Shown here: positions 57,816-64,000 of the stretch, piece by piece
Numbering within the stretch: the stretch's first letter is position 1
Layout: each line of letters starts with the position of its first letter
Source of the DNA: an uncultured bacterium
GTDB lineage: Bacteria; Krumholzibacteriota; Krumholzibacteriia; LZORAL124-64-63
Assembly: GCA_903912525.1 (NCBI GenBank)
Contig: CAIWHK010000028.1
Span: forward strand, 1 to 64,000
Length of the DNA: 64,000 nt
Direction of reading: 5' to 3'
The notes under the pieces: model-generated
What the model saw: only the letters and a program-made list of their open reading frames with translations
Database searches by the model: none
What the model was told of the DNA's origin: nothing
Position numbers and translations under genes: made by a program

Positions 57816-58414
57816 TGAAGACGCTCATGATCGCGCGGGTGTCGGCTCTGGCCGTGCTGGCCGCGCTGGCCGTCCTGCTGCCGCCCTCGCTGGTCGCCGC
57901 GGCCGACGGGAATCCGTCCGCGCCGGCGGCGAAGGTCGCCACCGCAGCGGCGGCGTCGCAGGCGGAGGGTGCTCCGGTGTCCTTCGTGGCCGTGGACGAT
58001 GGCGCGGCCGTAGAGGATGACGCCGAGGGTGAGGCCGCCGCCGACGACGCGCAACTGTCGCCGTCGCAGGTGTCGGCCGACCGGATCAATGCGATCCGCG
58101 CCAACGAGTACTTCTACCAGTCGTACGGGAAGGGGGACCCGTTCTCGGTCCTCGTGAACGGCGACTTCGAGCAGACCGGCGCTGCCGAGCTGGTCGATGC
58201 GAACAGCGCCCGCCTGGTGGGCGTCATGTGGGGCCAGGACGATCGGTTCGCCCTGGTCGAGGACGGCGAAGGTTTCGGTTACATCCTGCGTGTCGGCGAC
58301 CAGGTCCGCAACGGCCGCGTCGTCAGCATCCGCAAGAGTTCGCTCACGGCTCAGGTCTCGTTGTACGGCATCACGAGCAACGTAGTCCTCAAGCTGGATA
58401 ACCTGGAGGAGTAA
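57815..58414 (+). CDS. pilP: Type IV pilus assembly protein PilP
   Basis: The 199-residue periplasmic protein has a signal peptide (1-30, VAAA) but no lipobox cysteine, whereas many PilP are lipoproteins. A disordered acidic/Ala-rich stretch (about 35-85) leads to the folded domain with VEDGEGFGYILRVGDQVRNG, the conserved PilP beta-sandwich. PilP links PilN/PilO to the secretin. It lies in the normal place before pilQ. Confidence 0.92.
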   Translation: MKTLMIARVSALAVLAALAVLLPPSLVAAADGNPSAPAAKVATAAAASQAEGAPVSFVAVDDGAAVEDDAEGEAAADDAQLSPSQVSADRINAIRANEYFYQSYGKGDPFSVLVNGDFEQTGAAELVDANSARLVGVMWGQDDRFALVEDGEGFGYILRVGDQVRNGRVVSIRKSSLTAQVSLYGITSNVVLKLDNLEE

Positions 58415-58417
58415 GAG

Positions 58418-59764
58418 ATGTTCCGCACTGTTCGCTGCGCGGTCCTCGCCTTGACGCTGTCGGCCGCGGTAGCCGGCACGCTGGCCCCGGTCGCGGTCAT
58501 GGCCGCGGGCCCGGATGCCGGCTACAAGACCCGGCTCATCTCGCTGGACGTCCAGGATGCCGAGATCGGCACCGTTCTGCGCTCGCTCGCGGGCTACTCC
58601 GGCACGAACATCGTGGCCTCGCCGAAAGTCGTCGGCAAGGTGACGGTGAAATTGCAGGACGTGCCTTGGCTCGAGGCGCTCGAGGTCATCCTGCGCTCCC
58701 ATTCCTTCGACTACCTGGAGCAGGACGGCATCTACCGCATCGACACGGCCGAGGCCCTGCGGCAGGAGAAGCTGGAGTCCCAGCGCTCGCGCAAGCAGGT
58801 CGAGGAGCTCGAGGCGCTCCATCTCGGCATGATCGTGCTGCGGTACGCCAACGCCGAAGAGGTCAAGGGCGCCCTTGAGAAGATGCTGACCGAGCGCGGC
58901 AGCATTGACGTCGACGCCCGCACCAACAGCCTCCTGGTCAACGATGTGCCCAGCCGCGTCAACCTGATCACCGCCATGGCCGGCCAGCTGGACACCCAGA
59001 CGCCCCAGGTCGAGATCAACGCGCGCGTGGTCGACATGGACTCGCGGGCGACACGTGAGCTGGGTGTCAACTGGTCGCTGGCCAATTTGAGCGTCCCGGG
59101 CAAGAACATCGGCGGCAGCATGTCCATCGACAATGCCATGCAGAACCCGTCCGGTGACCTGCGGGTGGCCACGGTCCAGGACTGGGGCGAGCTGATGGTG
59201 AAGGTGCAGGCGCTCGAGAGCGACAACCGCGCCCAGCTGATCAGCAACCCGGTCATCACGACCACGGACAACCGCGAGGCCAAGATCCTCGTCGGCCAGA
59301 AGATCCCGCTGATCGTCGCCGACCAGGCCGGCAACGCGATCACACAGTTGACGACGATCGGCATCCAGTTGCGCGTGACGCCGCACATCAACAGCGAAAG
59401 CCGGATCACGCTGGACATCCACAACGAGGTCAGCGACCTCTCCAGCCAGGCCACCGTGCAGGGCGGCGTGATCATCAACACCAGCGAATCCGACACGCGC
59501 GTGCTGGTCGAGAACGGCTCGACGGCGATCATCGCCGGCTTGATCCGCAAGATCGACAGCAAGCTCGAGACGGGCATCCCGGTGCTGAAGTCGCTGCCGG
59601 TGCTCGGCGCCCTGTTCCGTCACTCCTCGGACACCAAGATCGACCGCGAGCTCGTCATCTTCGTGACGCCGCGCATCGTCACCGACGTCTACATGCAGCG
59701 CAAGGCGATCACCGAGGACTCGGCCGTGCAGTACAACCCGGAGCTGGGTGAAGCCCGCTTCTGA
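58418..59764 (+). CDS. pilQ: Type IV pilus secretin PilQ
   Basis: The 448-residue protein starts behind GAGGAG. A signal peptide (1-29) is followed by an STN/N0-like domain (about 38-105, ISLDVQDAEIGTVLRSLAGY), an N1/secretin short domain (about 125-190, LRYANAEEVKGALEKMLTER) and the secretin barrel (about 225-430, with NPVITTTDNREAKILVGQKI and GSTAIIAGLIRKIDSKLETG). The AMIN domains found in long PilQ proteins are missing, making it about 250 residues shorter than usual. It forms the outer-membrane pore. A strong terminator follows. Confidence 0.95.
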   Translation: MFRTVRCAVLALTLSAAVAGTLAPVAVMAAGPDAGYKTRLISLDVQDAEIGTVLRSLAGYSGTNIVASPKVVGKVTVKLQDVPWLEALEVILRSHSFDYLEQDGIYRIDTAEALRQEKLESQRSRKQVEELEALHLGMIVLRYANAEEVKGALEKMLTERGSIDVDARTNSLLVNDVPSRVNLITAMAGQLDTQTPQVEINARVVDMDSRATRELGVNWSLANLSVPGKNIGGSMSIDNAMQNPSGDLRVATVQDWGELMVKVQALESDNRAQLISNPVITTTDNREAKILVGQKIPLIVADQAGNAITQLTTIGIQLRVTPHINSESRITLDIHNEVSDLSSQATVQGGVIINTSESDTRVLVENGSTAIIAGLIRKIDSKLETGIPVLKSLPVLGALFRHSSDTKIDRELVIFVTPRIVTDVYMQRKAITEDSAVQYNPELGEARF

Positions 59765-59788
59765 GCGGAGCAACCCTGGCCTCTGAAC

Positions 59789-59824
59789 AACGCCCCCCGG
59801 CCCGGCCCGGGGGGCGTTTTCTTT
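59789..59824 (+). terminator. Strong intrinsic terminator after pilQ
   Basis: AACGCCCCCCGG (59789-59800) pairs over 12 bp with CCGGGGGGCGTT (59807-59818) around a 6-nt loop, followed by a T-rich tract (TTTTCTTT). It clearly closes the pilus locus. Confidence 0.92.
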
Positions 59825-59889
59825 GAGGCCTGCGTCCGTCGCCCAAATACGTGCTGGCACGGCGGCTCCGGTGGTGTAGGTTGTCCGCC

Positions 59890-60426
59890 ATGTGGACGTC
59901 ATTCGTGGGTTTCATGGGCAGTGGCAAGACGACGGTGGCCGATGCGTTGCAGGCGGCCTCCGGTCGCCCCGTCGTGCACCTCGACGACGCCGTGGCGGCG
60001 CGGTCCGGGCGGTCGGTGGCGGCAATCTTCGCCGCCGAGGGCGAAACCGCGTTCCGGGTGTGTGAACTGCAGGAACTTTCGGCGCTCGACCCGGCGCGAA
60101 ATCTGGTTGTCGACACGGGCGGCGGCATCGTCGAAACCGCGGCGGCAGTCGAACTGCTGCGCGAGCGGGGCGTCGTGATCTGGCTGGACGCGCCGTGGGA
60201 GGTCATCCGCGGGCGCCTGAAGGGCGGCCAGCCCGGGGACCGACCGCTGGTCGATCGGCTCGGCTGGGCCGGCCTCGAGGAATTATTCCGTCGCCGGCGC
60301 CAACTGTACGCCGCGGCCGCCGATTTCCGCCTGCCGGCCACGGCCACGGCGCCCGCTCTGCTGGCGCGCACGGCGATGCTGCGCAGCCTGGTCTGGTCGC
60401 GCCGCCGCCCGGAGCAGCGTCGATGA
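59890..60426 (+). CDS. aroK: Shikimate kinase
   Basis: The 178-residue protein phosphorylates shikimate at O3 in the aromatic amino acid pathway. Walker A is GFMGSGKTTVADAL. The shikimate-binding residues are visible in HLDDAVAARSGRSV (Asp), AFRVCELQEL (Arg) and VDTGGGIVE (the GGG motif). The lid contains RPLVDR. The start at the ATG at 59890 puts GFMGSGKT at the usual place. It begins a new operon: the stop overlaps the rsmD start (ATGA). Confidence 0.93.
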   Translation: MWTSFVGFMGSGKTTVADALQAASGRPVVHLDDAVAARSGRSVAAIFAAEGETAFRVCELQELSALDPARNLVVDTGGGIVETAAAVELLRERGVVIWLDAPWEVIRGRLKGGQPGDRPLVDRLGWAGLEELFRRRRQLYAAAADFRLPATATAPALLARTAMLRSLVWSRRRPEQRR

Positions 60427-60989
60427 GGGTCGTGGCGGGGCGCTGGCGCGGGCGGCGGCTGCTGGCGCCCTCCGGTGACGGGATCCGCCCCACGGCGGAC
60501 CGCGTCAAGGAGGCGCTGTTCAGCATCCTCGGTCGCCGGGTCGAGGGTGCCTTGTTCGTGGACCTGTGCTGCGGGACGGGGGCCCTGGGGATCGAAGCCC
60601 TCAGCCGGGGCGCGGCCCGGGCCGTGTTTGTCGACGAGTCGCGGGATGCCCTGGCCCTGGCCCGGGCCAACCTGGAACACTGCGGCGCCGAGGTCGCCAC
60701 GTGGAGCCTTGAGCGGGCCGACGCGGCTGCCTGGCTCGACCGCTGGCGTCCGGTTCCGGGGCAATCCTGGCTGGCGGTCGCGGACCCGCCCTACCGCGCG
60801 GGGCTCGCGGCGCCTATCATGGGGAAGCTGGCCGCGCTCGGCCAGGGTGGGGGTTGCCGCGCGTTCGTGGTCGAACTGGGCTCGGGCGAGGCGCCCGCCG
60901 CGTCGCAGGCGCCCGGGTGGCAACTGCGGCGGTACGGCCAGTCGACGCTGGCCCTTTGGTTTCCGGACGCCGATTCGCCCGCCGCCTGA
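60423..60989 (+). CDS. rsmD: 16S rRNA (guanine(966)-N(2))-methyltransferase RsmD
   Basis: The 188-residue protein begins MRVVAGRWRGRRLLAPSGDG, then IRPTADRVKEALFSIL, the RsmD N-terminal signature. The SAM-binding motif is VDLCCGTGALGIEALSRGA and the catalytic motif is ADPPY. It methylates G966 of 16S rRNA using S-adenosylmethionine. The start overlaps the aroK stop. The end of the gene is part of a 21-bp tandem duplication that also copies the stop codon. Confidence 0.93.
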   Translation: MRVVAGRWRGRRLLAPSGDGIRPTADRVKEALFSILGRRVEGALFVDLCCGTGALGIEALSRGAARAVFVDESRDALALARANLEHCGAEVATWSLERADAAAWLDRWRPVPGQSWLAVADPPYRAGLAAPIMGKLAALGQGGGCRAFVVELGSGEAPAASQAPGWQLRRYGQSTLALWFPDADSPAA

Positions 60990-61011
60990 ACCGAATCGCC
61001 CGCCGCCTGAA
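60970..61011. repeat. 21-bp tandem duplication over the rsmD stop
   Basis: Two 21-bp units (60970-60990 and 60991-61011) match at 20 of 21 positions. Each contains CGCCCGCCGCCTGAA, so the rsmD stop TGA occurs again 21 bases on in the same frame. Confidence 0.85.
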
Positions 61012-61021
61012 AGGGGAGGCC

Positions 61022-61507
61022 ATGCACCGGCACGTGCTCTACCCGGGATCCTTCGACCCGGTCACGCTCGGCCACCTGGACATCGTCGAGCGGGCGAGCC
61101 GCCTGTTCGACCGGGTGACCGTGGTCGTCGCCGACATCGGCAAGGCCGGCCTGCTGCCGGTCGGCGAGCGCGTCGACCTGTTCCGCGCCTCGGTGCAGGG
61201 ACTGCCGGGCGTCGAGGTGCACCCGTTTTCAGGCCTGCTGGTCGATGAGGTCCGCGCCCGGGGCGCGTCGGCCGTCGTGCGCGGCATCCGCACGCAGGGC
61301 GACTACGAGCATGAATGGACGATGGCCGGCGTCAACGCCCTGCTGTCATCCGATGTCGAGTACATCTACCTGCTGGCGCGGCCGCAGCTGGCGGCCATCT
61401 CCAGCACGCTCGTGCGCGACGTGCTGCGCCACGGCGGGGCGCTCGAGCGCCTGGTGCCGGCGCCGGTCGCCGCCGTCCTGGCCGGCCGTTCGTTCCCGCA
61501 CGCCTGA
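61022..61507 (+). CDS. coaD: Pantetheine-phosphate adenylyltransferase
   Basis: The 161-residue protein catalyses the fourth step of coenzyme A synthesis, transferring AMP to 4'-phosphopantetheine. YPGSFDPVTLGHLDIVERA holds the T/H-x-G-H nucleotide motif. VRGIRTQGDYEHEWTMAGVN and the I-S-S-T segment (LAAISSTLVRDVLRHGG) are also typical. The start is an ATG behind AAAGGGGAGG. It is close behind rsmD, an adjacency (rsmD-coaD) widespread in bacteria. Confidence 0.95.
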   Translation: MHRHVLYPGSFDPVTLGHLDIVERASRLFDRVTVVVADIGKAGLLPVGERVDLFRASVQGLPGVEVHPFSGLLVDEVRARGASAVVRGIRTQGDYEHEWTMAGVNALLSSDVEYIYLLARPQLAAISSTLVRDVLRHGGALERLVPAPVAAVLAGRSFPHA

Positions 61508-61616
61508 CGAAGGCCATGGCGTGCAAGGGAATGCCGCGTGGACAGTGCGGCCTTCGGGCGCCACCGGCGCTTGACGCTTGTGACCGACCAGATACCTGCG
61601 ACCGAGGAGTGAAGCG

Positions 61617-62615
61617 TTGTTCCTGGATACAGCCACCATCACCGTCCTGTCCGGCAAGGGCGGCGACGGCGCCGTCTCGATCCGGCGCGAGAAGTTCGTC
61701 CCCTGCGGCGGCCCCGACGGCGGCAACGGCGGGCGCGGCGGCTCGGTGTGGCTGGTGGCCGACCCTCATCTGGCCACGCTGCTGGATTTCCGCTACAAGC
61801 GCCGGTACGAGGCGAAGCCCGGCGACAAGGGCGGCGCCAACAACTGCACCGGCCGCGACGCCGACGACATCGAGATCAAGATCCCCTGCGGCACCACGGT
61901 GTTCGACGAGGAGTCGGGCGAGCAGGTGGGCGACCTGATCGAGGCGGGGGACCGGCTCTTGCTGGCTGCTGGCGGCAAGGGCGGCAAGGGCAACTGGGAA
62001 TTCCGCACCGCGCGCAACCAGACGCCCATGAAGGCCACGTCCGGCAAGCCCGGCGTCGAGCGCATCCTGCGGTTCGAACTGAAGCTGATCGCCGACATCG
62101 GGCTGGTCGGCGAACCCAATGCGGGCAAGAGCACGCTGCTGTCGGTGATGACCGCGGCGCGCCCGAAGGTGGCGGACTACCCGTTCACGACACTGATCCC
62201 GAACCTCGGCATCGTCGACCTCGGCGACTACGCGAGCTGCACGCTGGCTGACATCCCCGGGCTCATCGAGGGCGCCTCGGAAGGCCGCGGGCTGGGCCAC
62301 GAGTTCCTGCGCCACGTCGAGCGCACGCGCGCCCTGCTGCTGCTGGTCGACCCGTCGGTCAGCGAGCCGGCCGCGGCGCTGGACATGCTGCGCGGCGAGC
62401 TGGTGGCGCACGGGCGGCACCTGGCGAAGCTGCCGTTCGCCGTGATCGTGACCAAGCGCGACCTGCTGGACGATGAAGCGGCCGCCGAGGCTCTGGAAAA
62501 AGCGAAGGCGTGGGCCGCCAAGGCCGGCGCGGTCGAGACGCTGCAGATCTCGGCGGTGGCCAGCAAAGGCCTGACCGAACTGCGACACCTGATGCGGCGC
62601 CTGTACAACGCCTGA
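61617..62615 (+). CDS. obgE: GTPase ObgE
   Basis: The 332-residue protein is read from a TTG at 61617, with GAGGAGTG well placed upstream, giving MFLDTATITVLSGKGGDGAV. The Gly-rich Obg domain fills residues 1-160 (GGPDGGNGGRGGSVWLVADP). The GTPase domain has G1 GEPNAGKSTLLS, G3 ADIPGLIEGAS and G4 TKRD (T in place of the usual N). Obg GTPases act in ribosome assembly and stress control. The TGS-like C-terminal extension of some relatives is absent, as is common. Confidence 0.95.
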   Translation: MFLDTATITVLSGKGGDGAVSIRREKFVPCGGPDGGNGGRGGSVWLVADPHLATLLDFRYKRRYEAKPGDKGGANNCTGRDADDIEIKIPCGTTVFDEESGEQVGDLIEAGDRLLLAAGGKGGKGNWEFRTARNQTPMKATSGKPGVERILRFELKLIADIGLVGEPNAGKSTLLSVMTAARPKVADYPFTTLIPNLGIVDLGDYASCTLADIPGLIEGASEGRGLGHEFLRHVERTRALLLLVDPSVSEPAAALDMLRGELVAHGRHLAKLPFAVIVTKRDLLDDEAAAEALEKAKAWAAKAGAVETLQISAVASKGLTELRHLMRRLYNA

Positions 62616-62661
62616 CGCGGCGGGCGCCGACGTTCCTCCTCCCGGACGGGACGAACCGACG

Positions 62662-63603
62662 TTGCACTTCCCCGATGGCGCCCTTCCGGCGGCGCCCCGC
62701 ACCGTGGCCGCGCAGGCGCGCTGGCTGCGCGACGACGACCCCCACTGGCCGCCCCTGTGGCGCACCCTGGACGTTCCGCCCCCCGCGGTGCACGCCTGCG
62801 GCATGACGGGCGCGCTGGCGCGCCCGTGCCTGGGCATCGTCGGCACCCGCAACGCCACGCCGCGCGGCCTTGCGTTCGCGCGCGACCTGGCGCAGCGGCT
62901 GTCCGCCGCCGGCTGGGTCATCACCAGCGGCCTCGCGCGCGGCATCGACGCGGCGGCCCACAAGGGGGCGCTCGACGCCGGCGGCCTGACCGTGGCGGTG
63001 ATGGCGACCGGCAACGACGGCTGCTACCCGTACGCGCACCGCGGCCTGCTGGCGCAGGTGCGCGCGCAGGGGTGTTCCATCACGCAGTTCCGCCCCGGGA
63101 CGCCGCCGCTCAAGCACCACTTCCTGCAGCGCAATGAACTCCTGGCGGGGCTTGTGCACGGTGTCGTCGTCGTCGAGGCGCCCAAGGACAGCGGCGCCCT
63201 GGACACCGCGCGCCGCGCGCTTAACGCCGGGCGCGAGGTCTTCGCCGTGCCCGGCCCCGTGGACGGCAAACGCTACGAGGGTTGCCATAATCTGCTGCGC
63301 GAGGGCGCCTGCCTGGTCGAGAAGGCGGAACACGTCCTGGAGGTGCTCGGCCTGCCGGACCGTGACGGGCTGATCAGGGGTGACGCCGCCCGCGCGGCCG
63401 CGACGCCGCCGCTGCCCGACCATGCGGCGGCCCGCTGGCTGTGGGACCGGCTCGACCCCAACGGGACGGGCCGCGATGAACTGCGCCGCCAGTGGCCGGG
63501 CGACGAGCACGGCTTCATCGAGGGCGTGACCGCGCTCGAACTGGCCGGCCTGATCCACCGGTTGCCGGGCGGGCTGCTGGCCCGTAGAATCTGGACCGGT
63601 TGA
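62662..63603 (+). CDS. dprA: DNA-processing protein DprA
   Basis: The 313-residue protein is read from a TTG at 62662 with only a weak ribosome binding site. The Rossmann-type domain has GIVGTRNATPRGLAFARDLA, ITSGLARGIDAAAHKGALD, VMATGNDGCYPYAHR, FLQRNELLAGLVHGVVVVEA and VFAVPGPVDGKRYEGCHNLL, all DprA motifs. A winged-helix C-terminal domain follows (about 255-313). DprA loads RecA on incoming single-stranded DNA during transformation. Together with the pilus and ComEA-like genes it points to natural competence. The stop is duplicated by a 17-bp tandem repeat. Confidence 0.94.
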   Translation: MHFPDGALPAAPRTVAAQARWLRDDDPHWPPLWRTLDVPPPAVHACGMTGALARPCLGIVGTRNATPRGLAFARDLAQRLSAAGWVITSGLARGIDAAAHKGALDAGGLTVAVMATGNDGCYPYAHRGLLAQVRAQGCSITQFRPGTPPLKHHFLQRNELLAGLVHGVVVVEAPKDSGALDTARRALNAGREVFAVPGPVDGKRYEGCHNLLREGACLVEKAEHVLEVLGLPDRDGLIRGDAARAAATPPLPDHAAARWLWDRLDPNGTGRDELRRQWPGDEHGFIEGVTALELAGLIHRLPGGLLARRIWTG

Positions 63604-63620
63604 GACTCTGGACCGGCTGA
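63587..63620. repeat. 17-bp tandem duplication over the dprA stop
   Basis: Two 17-bp units (63587-63603 and 63604-63620) match at 15 of 17 positions, each containing CTCTGGACCGG-like sequence and ending in TGA. The dprA stop is the end of the first unit. Confidence 0.8.
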
Positions 63621-63658
63621 GGAGCATCCGCCCGCCGCTCCCGCGTGGAGGCAACACC

Positions 63659-64000
63659 CTGGCATCGCCCGCCCGCCAACGATTCGACTACGCGCTGCTG
63701 CGCGCCGTGGCCGGCCTGGTGTCGCTGCTGCCGCGCCGGGCGCTGCTGTCGTTCGGCCGCGGCCTGGGCGCGCTGGTCTGGCGCCACGGCCTGTACCGTC
63801 GCGCCATCGTGCGGGACAACCTGCGCCGCGCCCTGGGCGACACGATGGATGACGCGCGCCGCGATGCGGTGGCCGCCGCGTTCTTCCGTCATCTCGGCCT
63901 GAACCTGGTGGAGTTCCTGCTGCTGGGGCGCCTGCGGCCGCAACAGATCCGCGACTGGGTCGACCTGGAGGGCTTGGAGCACTACCGCGCCGCCGCGGCG
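63659..64000 (+). CDS. LpxL/HtrB-like lipid A acyltransferase (3' end outside window)
   Basis: The open frame runs to the right edge (114 codons). It reads MASPARQRFDYALLRAVAGL, then VSLLPRRALLSFGRGLGALV and AIVRDNLRRALGDTMDDARR, and FFRHLGLNLVEFLLLGRL, the start of the LpxL/LpxM lysophospholipid acyltransferase family that adds secondary acyl chains to lipid A. There is no ATG, GTG or TTG in frame at the right place. A CTG at 63659 lies 7 bases after GGAGG (63647-63651) and is the likeliest start; a GTG about 48 bases further in is the alternative. The catalytic H-x4-D motif would lie beyond the window. Confidence 0.78.
   Translation, partial: MASPARQRFDYALLRAVAGLVSLLPRRALLSFGRGLGALVWRHGLYRRAIVRDNLRRALGDTMDDARRDAVAAAFFRHLGLNLVEFLLLGRLRPQQIRDWVDLEGLEHYRAAAA

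Noticed and set aside
59853-59875. TGGCAC before aroK as a sigma-54 site
   Set aside because: There is no TTGC at the required distance.

Overview
The window is high-GC DNA (about 70% in most genes, except the first ~780 bases) carrying a dense, mostly + strand bacterial gene set. The organism looks like an uncultured didermic relative of the Fibrobacterota-Chlorobi-Bacteroidota group (Eisenbacteria/Krumholzibacteriota-like; this placement is inference). The reasons are a gingipain-type (C25) protease beside a PorV-like barrel, several exported proteins ending in FlgD-like immunoglobulin domains of the type IX cargo kind, Omp85 and TonB-receptor-like barrels, and a type IVa pilus locus whose gene order is that known from Myxococcus.

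Layout. 1-7.2 kb: exported proteins, mostly on the minus strand: a thrombospondin-type-1-repeat protein of lower GC that may be foreign or a contig chimera, a glycine-rich lipoprotein, an FlgD-domain protein, two secreted proteins sharing a C-terminal (S/T)WG-x-x-K-x-x-(F/Y)R ending, and a POT/MFS peptide transporter. 7.8-13.3 kb: dnaE, accA and a Trm112-like gene, with good sigma-70 promoters and a possible short RNA or attenuator. 13.3-30.9 kb: an envelope/secretion block made of a C25 protease fused to a membrane domain, a PorV-like protein, an M6 metalloprotease, two DUF5683-like proteins, an NHL lipoprotein, a very large outer-membrane protein and an Omp85 protein. 31-37 kb: ligA, a DinG/XPD-like helicase and hutI. 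37.2-42.2 kb: a TPR protein, an ECF S-component fused to a TonB-receptor-like barrel, and a ComEA-like protein. 42.3-59.8 kb: the complete pilus locus pilB-T-C-S-R-A, a pilin-like protein, a second pilin, an ABC ATPase and permease, a TPR protein, then pilD-M-N-O-P-Q, closed by a strong terminator. 59.9-64 kb: aroK, rsmD, coaD, obgE, dprA and a partial LpxL-type acyltransferase.

How it works together. PilS and PilR would sense and respond. Three -24/-12 (sigma-54) promoters, in front of pilA, the ABC genes and pilM, form a self-contained candidate PilR regulon. PilB, PilT, PilC, PilM-P, PilD and PilQ build the machine, and the ComEA-like protein plus DprA suggest that it also serves DNA uptake. 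The 13-31 kb block looks like a type IX-like export and anchoring module with its own cargo.

The most unusual features are two in-frame fusions in which an inner-membrane domain is followed by an internal signal peptide and an exported domain (C25 protease; TonB-receptor-like barrel), and a pilin-like protein that has lost its prepilin motif. No rRNA, tRNA, CRISPR array or insertion sequence was recognised.
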